Positions 41,415-52,258 are shown, counted from the first letter of the stretch. The stretch is 64,000 nt of DNA from an uncultured Lachnospiraceae bacterium (GCA_946182825.1 CAMGZH010000014.1:1-64000); one strand, 5' to 3'. Notes: generated by a model not told the origin, from the letters alone. Numbers and translations: made by a program.

Positions 41415-42707
41415 TTACTGATTAAGAATTGATGTGTAAGATGCTGCGTTGTCGGTCTTAACCATGTTGATGGCAAATGCATCGTAAGCACCCGGGTTAC
41501 CAAGTCTGTTTGTGATGTTGGACTCTGTCTGTCCATCACCTCCGATGTACTCAACATCCAGGTTCATAAGATCATCGTACTTCTCCAGAAGCGGCTGATA
41601 GGTGGAACCAAGGAAGTTGTCACCTGCGTTGTAGATATCCAGCCATACCTTCTTCTTGTCGCTCTTAAGCTGTTTGTTGACCTTGTCGTAAGGCTTTGTT
41701 GAATCTGTAAAATCCTTATAGTTGTCAGCTGTTACAGCAATGTTCAAGGCATAGTAGCTTCTCTCATCTGCGTTATATGCGTAATCCTCTCCCTCTTTCA
41801 GCTGGTTACCGGCTTCATCTGCTGTTCCGATTCCGGTATCGATGTCAACGCCGTCCAATGCGTTACGAAGAACACGAAGTGTCAGGTATGCCTGCACATC
41901 CGCATGCTGTGAAATTGTTCCGCTGTACCCCTCTGCAATTGCTGCAACAGCGTCACTGTTTGCGTCGTAACCAAAGGTTGGCACCTTGTTGTCCTTTGCC
42001 CATGCGTTGAACATTGACATTCCCATACCATCGTTATTGGAAACAACGATGTCGATCTGATCACCGAAGGAAGATGACCATGTTCCGATGGCATTTCCTG
42101 CCGTTGCCGCATCCCAGGTTGCACCTGCTGAATTCTTCATCTCCTGGGAAGCCAATTCACGGATGGTATAACTCTTACCGTCTACCTCAACCTTTGCATC
42201 CTGAACCACCTTTGCAGATCCGTCTGTGTTGGTTCCTGCCGGCTCGGAATCGGTATTGCCGTCCTTATCTACCGCTGTTCCAAGCGCCTTACGCACACCT
42301 CTTGTACGTGCAATGGAATCATTGTGTCCGATATCACCGATGGCCAGTACATAACCGATGGTTCCGTCTCCGTTTCGATCCATCTCCTTGGCATGTGCCT
42401 TGATGTAATCCATAACCATGGTTCCCTGCAGTTCTGCACCCTGGTTCGCATCAAAACCTACGTAATAGGTCTTGTCGTTGTAGTTTAAAGCAGACATGTC
42501 CAACTCACCGGTTGAACTGTTGGATGGCTGACGGTTGAACCATACAAGAGGCTTCTTTGAATTCTCACTGCCTGAATTTGTTGATTCAGCAGTCTTCTTG
42601 TCCCCTCCTTTGGAAGCACTCTTATCAGCTGTCACACCACATCCAAACATGGATACGGTCATAGCAGCGACTGCCATCAGTGTGATAAAACGTCTCTTCA
42701 TTTTCAT
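41415..42707 (-). CDS. mglB: Galactose/glucose-binding lipoprotein
   Basis: Lipobox SMFGCG; EMDRNGDGTIGYVLAIGDIGHNDSIARTRGVRKAL calcium-loop region; start trimmed. Confidence 0.92.
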   Translation of the reverse strand: MKMKRRFITLMAVAAMTVSMFGCGVTADKSASKGGDKKTAESTNSGSENSKKPLVWFNRQPSNSSTGELDMSALNYNDKTYYVGFDANQGAELQGTMVMDYIKAHAKEMDRNGDGTIGYVLAIGDIGHNDSIARTRGVRKALGTAVDKDGNTDSEPAGTNTDGSAKVVQDAKVEVDGKSYTIRELASQEMKNSAGATWDAATAGNAIGTWSSSFGDQIDIVVSNNDGMGMSMFNAWAKDNKVPTFGYDANSDAVAAIAEGYSGTISQHADVQAYLTLRVLRNALDGVDIDTGIGTADEAGNQLKEGEDYAYNADERSYYALNIAVTADNYKDFTDSTKPYDKVNKQLKSDKKKVWLDIYNAGDNFLGSTYQPLLEKYDDLMNLDVEYIGGDGQTESNITNRLGNPGAYDAFAINMVKTDNAASYTSILNQ

Positions 42708-42886
42708 TTCCCTCCTATATACTTTGCTTTGCGACCCCTCTGTCGCTTGACTGATGTCATTATAGTGTTCAAAAAAGCAAATCCATATAGAATATTTTTG
42801 GATGAAACATGAAAATTTTACGTATTTTTTGTGCAATCAGACGAACTGCACAAGTTTTTCTCCGTTTTTTTATTCATATAGCACAA

Positions 42887-42925
42887 AGAGCGATGCAAGC
42901 CTTGCTTACATCGCTCTTGGACCTG
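42887..42925 (-). terminator. Putative terminator hairpin after YitT-family gene
   Basis: AAGAGCGATG...CATCGCTCTT inverted repeat; weak U tract. Confidence 0.5.
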
Positions 42926-42944
42926 GTCGAATCCTTTTTCTGTT

Positions 42945-43802
42945 TTAATCGATTTCATTCAAATGGAAATTACCCCGGATCTCCGCAGTATTCACAGAAT
43001 TGATAAAGGCGCAGGGATCGATCTCATGTATGGCGTCGATCACATTTCGTCTGTCCGCCGCATCCACAACGGAATATACCATCTTACGTCCGTCCCCTTC
43101 GAAACTGCCTTCCGCATTCATGATCGTTGCCCCATGGGTGGTCAGATCATAGATTCTGCTACAGACCTCCTTCGACCGGTTCGTAACGATAAAAAAGGTG
43201 ACCTGCTGGTACTTACGATATAGGATCCGAAGCGCCTGGGTGCTGACATACTGGAAAATAATGGAGTACAGTGCCTTATCCCAACCGAAGAGAAATCCTG
43301 CCGTTGCAAGGATCACCACATTAACTCCAAGGACCACCGGGAAGGCATCCTTTCCTTTTTTTCTGGAAAGATAGATGGCAATAAAATCCGTTCCGCCGCT
43401 GGAGGTATCCCCGTGGAGACAGATGGCAATGGCCACCGCATTCATGATCCCTCCAAACACACTGACCAGCAGAGGGTCGTGGGTCACCTGCAGCCTTGGG
43501 ATCAGATCCACCAGAAATCCGCTGACAAGGATCATCAGGATGGAAAACAAGGTGAACTTCTTACCGATGTACTTATAGCCGATATACGCCGGAATCGCAT
43601 TGATCAGAATGTTCAGCACCGCAAAGGAGATATCAAATCCCAGAAAAGTCTCACTGATGGTCTGCAGCAGCATGGCAAGACCCGTAGCTCCACCGGGATA
43701 GATTCCTCCCACCTTGGCAAACATCTTCAGATTGACCGCCATAAGGCAGGCACCGAGCAGCACCATAACAAGTCGTTTGATATCATTTCTTTCAAATTTC
43801 AT
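42945..43802 (-). CDS. YitT family membrane protein (DUF161/DUF2179)
   Basis: GGIYPGGATGLAMLLQTI, HGDTSSGGTDFIAIYLSRKKG; C-terminal DUF2179-like TTHGATIMNAEGSFEGDGRKMVYSVV. Confidence 0.9.
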   Translation of the reverse strand: MKFERNDIKRLVMVLLGACLMAVNLKMFAKVGGIYPGGATGLAMLLQTISETFLGFDISFAVLNILINAIPAYIGYKYIGKKFTLFSILMILVSGFLVDLIPRLQVTHDPLLVSVFGGIMNAVAIAICLHGDTSSGGTDFIAIYLSRKKGKDAFPVVLGVNVVILATAGFLFGWDKALYSIIFQYVSTQALRILYRKYQQVTFFIVTNRSKEVCSRIYDLTTHGATIMNAEGSFEGDGRKMVYSVVDAADRRNVIDAIHEIDPCAFINSVNTAEIRGNFHLNEID

Positions 43803-43891
43803 AGCATTACCCTTTCAATACCTGTACAATTATAGGGCAAACAAAAAATATTTCAATCATATCCTTATCACAGGAAGGAGAAGAGAACTTT

Positions 43892-44467
43892 ATGTCGAAC
43901 AATCTGCACACCATAGCAATACGTCCGGCCACCTTGGAGGATGCCGGACGCATTCTTGAGATCTACTCCTACTATATCAAGCATACCGCCGTTACCTTTG
44001 AATACGAGGTACCTTCCCTGTCAGACTTTCAGGAGCGAATGCAAGGCATTATGGAACGGTATCCCTACCTTGTCATTGAAGATCAGGGTGTCATCATGGG
44101 CTACTGCTATGCTTCGGCTTTTCATCCGAGAGCCGCCTACAGCTGGTGCAGCGAACTTTCCATTTATCTGGACAAGGATGCCCGCCGCTGCGGAATGGGC
44201 CGCATGCTTTACGAGAAGATCGAATCCATATTAAAGGACATGGGTATCACCAACCTCTATGCCTGCATCGGCTTCCCGGAACAGGAAGACGAGTATCTTA
44301 CAAAGGACAGCGAAAAATTCCATCAGAAGCTGGGCTTTACCACCATCGGAAACTTTTCCCGCTGTGGCTATAAGTTCCATACCTGGTATGGCATGATCTG
44401 GATGGAGAAGATGATCGGAGCACATAAAAGTGATCAGACACCGGTCACATGGTACCGGAATTCCTAA
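43892..44467 (+). CDS. GNAT family N-acetyltransferase (phosphinothricin acetyltransferase-like)
   Basis: IAIRPATLEDAGRILEIYSYYIKHTAVTFEYEVPS; LSIYLDKDARRCGMGRMLYEKIE. Confidence 0.87.
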   Translation: MSNNLHTIAIRPATLEDAGRILEIYSYYIKHTAVTFEYEVPSLSDFQERMQGIMERYPYLVIEDQGVIMGYCYASAFHPRAAYSWCSELSIYLDKDARRCGMGRMLYEKIESILKDMGITNLYACIGFPEQEDEYLTKDSEKFHQKLGFTTIGNFSRCGYKFHTWYGMIWMEKMIGAHKSDQTPVTWYRNS

Positions 44468-44469
44468 AT

Positions 44470-44500
44470 CGATCCCCCGCTTCTGCGGGGGATCTTCTCT
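44470..44500 (+). terminator. Intrinsic terminator after GNAT gene
   Basis: gatcccccgcttctgcgggggatcttctctt. Confidence 0.82.
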
Positions 44501-44714
44501 TATCCGATCTCGATGGAATAGGTATAGGTTTTCTCTTCCCTGGAAAACAAAGAATGAAATCTTCCTTCTTCTGTCCCTCCTGTACCGGAACGCGAAACGC
44601 CGGATCTGCCTGCCAGATCACCTCCTGCTGCTTCTCCTTATCGTATACGGTGGACAACTCCGCACCGTGATCTGCCACACCAACCTTCAGATACGCATTC
44701 TCAATGTAAGTCAT
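44500..44714 (-). pseudogene. Aldose 1-epimerase (LacX-like) remnant: N-terminus plus frameshifted C-terminus
   Basis: Frame 1 MTYIENAYLKVGVADHGAELSTVYDKEKQQEVIWQADPAF; other frame ends EGRFHSLFSREEKTYTYSIEIG*; middle missing. Confidence 0.65.
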
Positions 44715-45646
44715 ACTTCCTCCTTGTATGTGCTGTCTGCTACAGGCGACGCTTCTGCGATCGCCCTGTTTAATGTATTTAAGACCCGTTTCTTATCCGC
44801 ACTCCACTTCGGTTCAATCAAAAGGGACTTCGGTCCATCTCCTGTGATTCGGTGGATCACGATCTCCTCCGGCAGGATCTGTAGCGCGCTGACCACCAGA
44901 TCGGTGTACTCTTCCAGCGTCAGAATATGAAAGGGAGCCGCCTCATATTCCCGCGCCAGCTGCGTTCCCGTGAGGACATGCAAAAGCTGTAGTTTCACGC
45001 CATCTCCCGGAGATAGACGGTCGCCCAGATAGGAGACCGTTTCCATCATATCCTCCTTCGTCTCATCCGGCAAGCCCAGGATCACGTGAACAATGACCGT
45101 GAGTCCGGCAGCCTTCAGACGACGGTAGTTTTCGTCAAAGACCGACAACTCATAGCCCCGTTTGATCCGTCTGGCGGTCTTCTCATGGATGGTCTGTAGC
45201 CCCAGCTCCACCCATACCGGCTTCTCCCGGTTCAACCGGGCAAGGATCTCCAGCATCTCATCAGAAATACAGTCCGGCCGTGTTCCAATGGATACCCCAA
45301 GGATATCCGGTTCCGCCAGCACCTCACGATAGAGCTTCTCCAGCCGGTGGGGATCCCCATAGGTATTGGTATAAGACTGAAAATAAGCAAAATACCGTCG
45401 ATCCTCCAGAGCAATCGACTTTGAAAATTTCCCGGCTACCTTCTCCTTGGCAAAGGCGATCTGCTCCGGCAAGGGAGAAAAGGGGGCTGCAAAATCCCCG
45501 GAACCTCCCTCGGAACAGAAGATGCAGCCACCGGTTCCTAATGTCCCATCCCGATTGGGACAACTGCATCCACTGGACAGAGCTAATTTATAAACTTTGG
45601 TATGATAGGTGGACTTAAAATAGTCCGAAAGACTTGTATACTTCAT
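44711..45646 (-). CDS. TIGR01212-family radical SAM protein (YtqA-like)
   Basis: KVYKLALSSGCSCPNRDGTLGTGGCIFCSEGGSGDFA; LGLQTIHEKTARRIKRGY. Confidence 0.93.
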   Translation of the reverse strand: MKYTSLSDYFKSTYHTKVYKLALSSGCSCPNRDGTLGTGGCIFCSEGGSGDFAAPFSPLPEQIAFAKEKVAGKFSKSIALEDRRYFAYFQSYTNTYGDPHRLEKLYREVLAEPDILGVSIGTRPDCISDEMLEILARLNREKPVWVELGLQTIHEKTARRIKRGYELSVFDENYRRLKAAGLTVIVHVILGLPDETKEDMMETVSYLGDRLSPGDGVKLQLLHVLTGTQLAREYEAAPFHILTLEEYTDLVVSALQILPEEIVIHRITGDGPKSLLIEPKWSADKKRVLNTLNRAIAEASPVADSTYKEEV

Positions 45647-45751
45647 ATCCTATATGCTACCACCTTATACCGCACTGTGTCACCCGGGAGTATCAAATAT
45701 GCTATAATCAGAGCTGTTGCCCGATGTCTAACCCACTTACAGGAGGAAACC

Positions 45752-46222
45752 ATGCGCTTTGTCATTCAGATCGCCGAAAACGCATCCTGCGAAATAAAAG
45801 AAAACGAAACGGCTCTGCCTTACACCAACGGTCCAATTCCAAAGGGCTATATGGTCCTCATCGGTATTGCTCCGGAGGACACAAGAGAAATTGCAGACAA
45901 GATGATCCAAAAGATGTTGGGACTTCGTATCTTCTCCGATGAAAACGGAAAGACCAATCTGTCCTTATCCCAGGTGGATGGAGGGCTTCTTCTGGTCTCC
46001 CAGTTTACCCTTTACGCCGACTGCCGCAAGGGAAACCGCCCTTCCTTTATCAATGCCGCAAAACCCGATCTGGCGGAGGAACTCTATAATTATATTGTTG
46101 AAGAATGCAAAAAGAAAGTCCCACTGGTAGCTACCGGTGCCTTTGGAGCAGACATGCGGGTAAGCTTTACCAACGTGGGACCTTTTACAATTCTTTTGGA
46201 TTCAAATGAGATCGTTAAGTGA
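45752..46222 (+). CDS. dtd: D-aminoacyl-tRNA deacylase
   Basis: GYMVLIGIAPEDT, LLLVSQFTLYADCRKGNRPSF, VATGAFGADMRVSFTNVGPFTI; start trimmed. Confidence 0.95.
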   Translation: MRFVIQIAENASCEIKENETALPYTNGPIPKGYMVLIGIAPEDTREIADKMIQKMLGLRIFSDENGKTNLSLSQVDGGLLLVSQFTLYADCRKGNRPSFINAAKPDLAEELYNYIVEECKKKVPLVATGAFGADMRVSFTNVGPFTILLDSNEIVK

Positions 46223-46238
46223 AAAAAGTTGATATTTC

Positions 46239-47336
46239 TCAACTTATCAGCAGAGAATTCAGGTAGAAATCCTCTACCGTGTTCTCTGCTTTTTTAATTT
46301 CGATGGTAACGGTATGATGTCCGGGAACATCCTCTGCAAAAACAGATTCCAGATACAGGCAGTCCCCCCAATCCTCTGTAAAGTTTCCATCCAGAAGGAT
46401 CGGATGTGCCACATCGCCATCCACAACACATTCCGCTATGGGTGCGGTCCCCCGGATCGTCTTTCGGTACTGGATCCCCAGGGTCTTGCCGTCGAATACA
46501 AAGGTGATCTTATCTCCCTCTTTTCGTCCGATCCAGCCCATCTTCCAAAGATCCAGATGTCCCTGTTTCTCCCGGGGATCTACAATAAAGCCATCCAGAC
46601 TGGCAAGACAGCCGCCTTTCAGCTCCGTTGTGTTGGCGATATTGTAACGTTTCGTATGCTCAAACCGGTTTGGGGTAACAGGTAAAACCCCGGTTTCTTC
46701 AACTTTATCCCCATTTTGCTTCACATCATCGATCCAGGCTGCAATGCGATCCGTCAGCTGTTTTGCAAGCAACGCATGCCCCTTGTCATTGGGATGAAGA
46801 CCGTCAGGACTGATCTCCTCTCTTGGAAATTCACCGGAGCGGATCCTGTGATACAGATTCTCCTTCACATTCACATGACCGATCCCATAGGCATCGGTAA
46901 CCCGGGAATGGAAGGGCTCTGCAGAAACTCCTGTATCATAGAATACGTTGTTAAGCGCCAGAACAGCCGGTTCAAAGGTTGCATACATGAGCCTCCGGAT
47001 CACACCCTCATAGGTCTCCTCAAAGAACGCATCAGGGTCATCGTTGACTGAGAAGTCAATGATCACCAGATCCGGCCGGTAGATCATAATATCCTCTTCC
47101 ATTCTGGCTACGCCAAAGTAGGACGAGGTTCCGCCGATCCCGGCATTCACATAGTGCACCCTTGCCTTTGGAAAACGCTGGGTAAACCACTGGTAGACCA
47201 GATAGGCATAACAGGTCCTGTCACTGCTGGACAGACTTCCCTGGGTGATGGATCCCCCAAGAAAGGCGATGGTAAGGTCCCCACCCAACTCTGCCCTTTC
47301 GATTTTTTCCTTTAATCTCTTGTCATTTCCCTTCAT
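46239..47336 (-). CDS. SGNH/GDSL-type carbohydrate esterase, CE17-like (mannan acetyl esterase candidate)
   Basis: IAFLGGSITQGS, NAGIGGTSSYFGVARMEEDI, DGLHPNDKGHALLAKQL; position in mannan locus. Confidence 0.75.
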   Translation of the reverse strand: MKGNDKRLKEKIERAELGGDLTIAFLGGSITQGSLSSSDRTCYAYLVYQWFTQRFPKARVHYVNAGIGGTSSYFGVARMEEDIMIYRPDLVIIDFSVNDDPDAFFEETYEGVIRRLMYATFEPAVLALNNVFYDTGVSAEPFHSRVTDAYGIGHVNVKENLYHRIRSGEFPREEISPDGLHPNDKGHALLAKQLTDRIAAWIDDVKQNGDKVEETGVLPVTPNRFEHTKRYNIANTTELKGGCLASLDGFIVDPREKQGHLDLWKMGWIGRKEGDKITFVFDGKTLGIQYRKTIRGTAPIAECVVDGDVAHPILLDGNFTEDWGDCLYLESVFAEDVPGHHTVTIEIKKAENTVEDFYLNSLLIS

Positions 47337-47348
47337 AACCCTAACCTT

Positions 47349-49097
47349 TTACATATTTGCAAGTGCCAGTAAGGCATCTTTCAATTCTTCCAGCTTTGCA
47401 TCCGCATCCGCCAGAGAGCTTCCCTTCACGCCATAATAGAACTTGATCTTTGGCTCTGTTCCGGAAGGGCGGACACATACCCAGGCATTGTCGGACAGCT
47501 CATAATAGAGTACGTTGGAGGTCGGAAGATCCACACCGGTCTCTTCCTGCTTCACCCGGTCAAACCGGATGCCCTTCTGGTAGTCTCTGTTGGCAAGAAC
47601 TTGATAACCGCCAAGTTTGTCCGGTGTCTCATTTCTCAGTCGGTCCATGATGGTTTCGATCTCCTGCTTGCCGGAAATGCCCTTTTTCTCAATGGAAGTC
47701 AATCCTTCCTTGTAGTAACCGTATTTCTCATACATGGAGACCATGGCATCCCACAGGGTCATGCCCTTCTTCTTGTAGTAGGCAGCCACCTCACAAAGCA
47801 GCATAACCGCCACCACGGCATCCTTGTCCCGGGCATAGGTTCCCGCCAGGCAGCCATAGCTCTCCTCCAGACCAAAGACATATTCTCTGTCATCCGCTTC
47901 AAAGAGACGGATCTGCTCTCCGATATACTTAAAGCCGGTCAAAACCTCCACCAGCTCCACATCATAGGCTGCCGCCACTGCTTTTGCCATATCCGTGGTA
48001 ACAATGGTCTCCACCAGAACCGGACGCTTAGGAAGGGTTCCCATGGCCTTACGCTCATGGAGAATATACTCTGCGATCAGCATGCCAGACATATTACCGG
48101 TAAAACTCCGGTATTCCCCGGTTTCCCTGTCCTTACAGTAAACACCCAGTCGGTCCGCGTCCGGATCCGTTGCCAATACCAGATCTGCGTCCTTCTCCTT
48201 CGCAAGGGCAAGAGCCAGCTCCCAGGCCTTCGGATCCTCCGGATTCGGATAGGAGACCGTAGGGAAACGGCCATCCGCAATTTTCTGTTCCTGCTGAACA
48301 TAGACCTTTTCAAATCCAAGCTCCGCCAGAACCTTACGAACCGGAACATTGCCCGTTCCGTGAAGAGGGGTGTAGACAATGGTAAAATCCTTTGCCTGTT
48401 CCCGGATGATCTCCGGATGAATGCTCTGTTCCCGAAGCTTTTGACGATACTTTTCGTCCATTTCCTCTCCCAGGACATGGTAAAGGCCCAGGACTCTCGC
48501 ATCGCTTTCTTCCATGGTCCGGATCTCGGACCAGGAGGTCACCTTTGCCACCTCCTCCATGATGTTCTTATCATGGGGCGGTGTGATCTGGGCACCATCC
48601 TCCCAATATACCTTGTATCCGTTATATTCCCTCGGATTATGGCTGGCAGTAATAACGATACCTGCCATACACCCCAGCTGGCGAACAGCAAAGGAGAGCT
48701 CCGGCGTCGGTCGAAGGGACTCAAAGCGATAGGTCTTGATTCCGTTGGCCGCAAGACAGAGGCATGCCTCTTTTGCAAAAACATCCGACATCCACCGGGA
48801 ATCGTAAGCAACCGCAACACCCTTGTCGGCTCCCTGCATTTTATTGATATAGTTGGCAAGCCCCTGTGTCGCTTGACGAACCGTGTAGATGTTCATCCGG
48901 TTGGTACCTGCCCCAATCACGCCACGAAGGCCACCGGTTCCAAATGCAAGTCTCTGGTAAAAGCGATCGGTGACCTCCTCTTCCTTCCCGGCAAGGGCCT
49001 TTAATTCTTCTCTTGTTGCCTCGTCAAAATACTCGTTCTGACACCATTCCCTGTAGGTTTCCTGAATTTTATCCACGTTGTCTCTCCTAAAAATCAC
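47349..49097 (-). CDS. Phosphoglucomutase/phosphomannomutase
   Basis: GTGGLRGVIGAGTNRMN, GIVITASHNPREYNGYKVYW, ATDPDADRLGVY, WVCVRPSGTEPKIKFYY. Confidence 0.95.
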   Translation of the reverse strand: MIFRRDNVDKIQETYREWCQNEYFDEATREELKALAGKEEEVTDRFYQRLAFGTGGLRGVIGAGTNRMNIYTVRQATQGLANYINKMQGADKGVAVAYDSRWMSDVFAKEACLCLAANGIKTYRFESLRPTPELSFAVRQLGCMAGIVITASHNPREYNGYKVYWEDGAQITPPHDKNIMEEVAKVTSWSEIRTMEESDARVLGLYHVLGEEMDEKYRQKLREQSIHPEIIREQAKDFTIVYTPLHGTGNVPVRKVLAELGFEKVYVQQEQKIADGRFPTVSYPNPEDPKAWELALALAKEKDADLVLATDPDADRLGVYCKDRETGEYRSFTGNMSGMLIAEYILHERKAMGTLPKRPVLVETIVTTDMAKAVAAAYDVELVEVLTGFKYIGEQIRLFEADDREYVFGLEESYGCLAGTYARDKDAVVAVMLLCEVAAYYKKKGMTLWDAMVSMYEKYGYYKEGLTSIEKKGISGKQEIETIMDRLRNETPDKLGGYQVLANRDYQKGIRFDRVKQEETGVDLPTSNVLYYELSDNAWVCVRPSGTEPKIKFYYGVKGSSLADADAKLEELKDALLALANM

Positions 49098-50037
49098 CTT
49101 CGGTTGTCATCAGTGCCTCGCAGCTTCCTGTCATTTTCCAGTCACCGCTTCCTGCCGGAAGGAAGAAGCTGTCTCCCTTGACGAAGGACAGGGTCTCATC
49201 GCCACAGCTGATCTCTCCTTCTCCCTCCAGGAACAGGATATGTGCAAAACTGTCATCTCCCACAGTTCCGCTTAAAGTTTGGAACTTATTACCGTCGAGA
49301 TGCAACTTATCCACAGTGAAGTACGGACAGCTCGCCACATGAGGGGCATCAGAGGCCCGTCTTCTCACCGGTGTAAGGTCTGTCACGTCCAGAGCTTTAT
49401 CCACATGGAGCTCTCGAAGCTGACCATTCTTGTCTCTACGACCGTAATCGTAGATACGATAGGTCACATTGGAATTCTGCTGGATCTCAGCGATCAGGAT
49501 TCCCTTGCCGATGGCATGAAGGGTTCCGGATTCGATAAAGAACACATCTCCCTTCTGTACCGGTGCTGCATGAAGCACCTCGGTCAGGGTGTTATTCTCG
49601 ATTCTCTCCTGAAACTCTTCCTTGGAAATTTCATGATCGAATCCATAGTACAGCTGTGCACCTTCCTCGGCTTCCACCACATACCACATCTCCGTCTTAC
49701 CCGGCTGCCCCTCCACCCGGTAGGCATAGTCATCACTCGGATGAACCTGAATGGAAAGGTCTCCCTTTGCATCAATAAATTTGATCAAAACGGGGAATTC
49801 CTTGAACCTTTTGCAGTTGGTTCCAAGGGCTGCCTCCCCGGCCTCTTCCAGATACTCTGCCAGGGTACGTCCTGCGTAGGCACCGTTGACAATGGTAGAA
49901 GGGCTGTCCGGGTAACAGGACAGCTCCCAGGTCTCAGCCAGCACATCTCCTTCGTAGTTCTTGTGATAATTCTCCACCAGACGGTGTCCGCCCCAGAGAT
50001 AGTCCTTGCATGTTGGTGAAAGTTTAAAAAGTGACAT
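49087..50037 (-). CDS. manA: Mannose-6-phosphate isomerase, class I
   Basis: LSIQVHPSDDYAYRVEGQPGKTEMWYV; KGDVFFIESGTLHAIGKGILIAEIQQNSNVTYRIYDYGR. Confidence 0.94.
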   Translation of the reverse strand: MSLFKLSPTCKDYLWGGHRLVENYHKNYEGDVLAETWELSCYPDSPSTIVNGAYAGRTLAEYLEEAGEAALGTNCKRFKEFPVLIKFIDAKGDLSIQVHPSDDYAYRVEGQPGKTEMWYVVEAEEGAQLYYGFDHEISKEEFQERIENNTLTEVLHAAPVQKGDVFFIESGTLHAIGKGILIAEIQQNSNVTYRIYDYGRRDKNGQLRELHVDKALDVTDLTPVRRRASDAPHVASCPYFTVDKLHLDGNKFQTLSGTVGDDSFAHILFLEGEGEISCGDETLSFVKGDSFFLPAGSGDWKMTGSCEALMTTEGDF

Positions 50038-50039
50038 AA

Positions 50040-51065
50040 TTACCTTCTTCCGATTTCTGTGTCATCCTCTGTCACGCAGCTGTGTTCCTTGATATAATCA
50101 ACGATCTCGTCCAGCTTTGTAAAGGCAAGTCCCACATAGCTGTCTGCCGCGCCATAGTAGATGGCGATCCTTCCTGTATCTTTGTCATGGATGGTGGCAC
50201 AGGGGAAGCATACATTCGGCACAAAGCCGCGCTCCTCATACCACTCCTCCGGCGTAAGCAAAAAAGTGCTACATCGGTATTTTACCTTAGATGGATCGTC
50301 GATATCAAGAATAGCTCCACCGATGGAGTACACATATCCGTTGCAGGTTCCGCTTACACCATGGTAGAACAGAAGCCAGCCTTCACTGGTCTCGATTGGA
50401 GCTGCTCCGCCACCGATCTTCAGAGATTCCCACCACTCCGCAGACTTGCTCATGACATGGCGGTGATGCCCCCAGTATTCCATATCCGGACTTTCGGAAA
50501 GGAAGATATCACCAAAAGGTGTGTGTCCGCTGTCGGAAGGACGGGAAAGCATCAGATATCTGTCATGTACCTTTCTCGGGAAAAGAACTGCATTCCGGTT
50601 GAAAGGCAGGAATGGATTTTCGATCCGGACAAACTTCTTGAAATCCTTGGTCTTTGCCATTCCGATGGCTGCTCCGTAAAAGTCCTGACACCAGATGATG
50701 TAGTAGGTATCCTCCACCTTGACCAGTCTTGGATCGTAAGCGTAACGTGGCATAAACGCCTCACCGTTTTCATCCTCAAAGGGGATCTTGTTTTCTTCAA
50801 ACTTCCAATGGATGCCGTCCTCACTTCTTCCCAGGTAGATATAAGGAATACCGTCCTTCTGCTCCCCACGGAAAACACCGATGAAGGCGCCCTCGTAAGG
50901 AATAACTGCACTGTTAAAAATTCTCGCAACGCCCCGAACCGGGTTACGTCCGATCACCGGATTCTCGGTGTATCTCCAGATTGGAATATCTCTTTCGTCT
51001 GCCGGTGCATCCTGCCAAGGCATGTTGGAAACAGCCGGTGCATTTAAAATTTCATATTTTCCCAT
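50040..51065 (-). CDS. GH130 beta-1,4-mannooligosaccharide phosphorylase (GH130_2-like)
   Basis: RVARIFNSAVIPYEGAFIGVFRGEQKDGIPYIYLGRSEDGIHW; ARYAYDPRLVKVEDTYYIIWCQDFYGAAIGMA. Confidence 0.88.
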   Translation of the reverse strand: MGKYEILNAPAVSNMPWQDAPADERDIPIWRYTENPVIGRNPVRGVARIFNSAVIPYEGAFIGVFRGEQKDGIPYIYLGRSEDGIHWKFEENKIPFEDENGEAFMPRYAYDPRLVKVEDTYYIIWCQDFYGAAIGMAKTKDFKKFVRIENPFLPFNRNAVLFPRKVHDRYLMLSRPSDSGHTPFGDIFLSESPDMEYWGHHRHVMSKSAEWWESLKIGGGAAPIETSEGWLLFYHGVSGTCNGYVYSIGGAILDIDDPSKVKYRCSTFLLTPEEWYEERGFVPNVCFPCATIHDKDTGRIAIYYGAADSYVGLAFTKLDEIVDYIKEHSCVTEDDTEIGRR

Positions 51066-51082
51066 GTGCTTCTCCTCGCATA

Positions 51083-52258
51083 TTATGTTTCATTTGCCAA
51101 TAACTCAAGATTGTGCCTTATCATTTCCTTTCGTTGCTGAACACACAGGGCACTCCTTCCGGGGTCGGAGGGGGTACGGAAGATGTAATCCGAAAGAAGG
51201 CTTACTGTGGTTGTCGCAACATGAAGCCTGGTATCACTGGATGCATAATAGAGGTAGATCCTTCCATCATCATCTACAATGGCTCCATTAGAAAAAAGAA
51301 CATTGGAAACATCTCCTGTTCTCTCCTCTCTTCTTGGTCCCATAAGAAGTCCTGATGGTTCTGAAATAACTTCCCACGGTCTATCCCGATCGGTTGCATA
51401 GGCATACAGCACATACCGAAGGCCTGCTGCTGTATTTCTCACTCCATGTGCAATATGAAGCCAGCCCTTTTCTGTTTTGATCGGTACGATACATTCACCG
51501 TTTTTTGCTTCGGTGATCTGGTGATATTTTCTTTTACTGATAATCTTCTCTTCTTTTATCACAGCATGTTCAATGCTGTCACAGGTTCCAAAGCCGATTC
51601 CGCCGCCGCTACCGGTGTCGATAAAGCTGTCCATCGGTCGGGTGTAAAAGGCATATTTTCCATCCACGAATTCCGGATGCAGGACCACATTCCGCTGCTG
51701 GGGGGAATCCAGTGTCACAAGGTTATCCAGCCGCTCCCAGTTCCTGAGATCCTTTGTCCTTACAATGCCTGCTGCCGCACTTGCCGCAGACAGATCCGGA
51801 TTCGTTCTGTCCTTGCTCTCAGAGCAGAACACACCGTAGATCCAGCCGTCCTCGTGGGCAGTCAACCGCATATCGTACACATTGGTCTCGTCCTCATACA
51901 GATCCGGAAGTTCCACAGGATAATCCCAGAAACGGAAACCTTCGGTTCCCTTCTCCGACTCCGCAACTGCGAAAAAGGACTTCCTGTCATAGCCCTCCAC
52001 CCGGGCAACCAGATAATATTTTCCATTGAGCTTGATCGCTCCGCTGTTAAAGGTGGCGTTGATCCCCAGCCGCTCCTGAAAGTTCGGGTTTGTCTTAAGA
52101 TCCAGATCATATCTCCAGAAAACAGGTGCGAACTCTCTTGTAAGCACCGGATGCTCATATCGCTGAAAAATACCGTTGTACTCCTCTACCGGTCGGTTTT
52201 TCCGGCGGATCAGTTCCTCCTGTTTTCTAACTTCTTCGTAGTAACGTTCATGAAGCAT
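51083..52258 (-). CDS. GH130 4-O-beta-D-mannosyl-D-glucose phosphorylase (GH130_1-like)
   Basis: [82 protein letters not shown]. Confidence 0.9.
   Translation of the reverse strand: MLHERYYEEVRKQEELIRRKNRPVEEYNGIFQRYEHPVLTREFAPVFWRYDLDLKTNPNFQERLGINATFNSGAIKLNGKYYLVARVEGYDRKSFFAVAESEKGTEGFRFWDYPVELPDLYEDETNVYDMRLTAHEDGWIYGVFCSESKDRTNPDLSAASAAAGIVRTKDLRNWERLDNLVTLDSPQQRNVVLHPEFVDGKYAFYTRPMDSFIDTGSGGGIGFGTCDSIEHAVIKEEKIISKRKYHQITEAKNGECIVPIKTEKGWLHIAHGVRNTAAGLRYVLYAYATDRDRPWEVISEPSGLLMGPRREERTGDVSNVLFSNGAIVDDDGRIYLYYASSDTRLHVATTTVSLLSDYIFRTPSDPGRSALCVQQRKEMIRHNLELLANET

Noticed and set aside
47601-49004. 467-aa ORF on + strand
   Set aside because: Entirely antisense to the phosphosugar mutase gene; reads as a shadow ORF with no recognisable domain
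50082-51047. 321-aa + strand ORF
   Set aside because: Antisense shadow of the GH130_2-like gene
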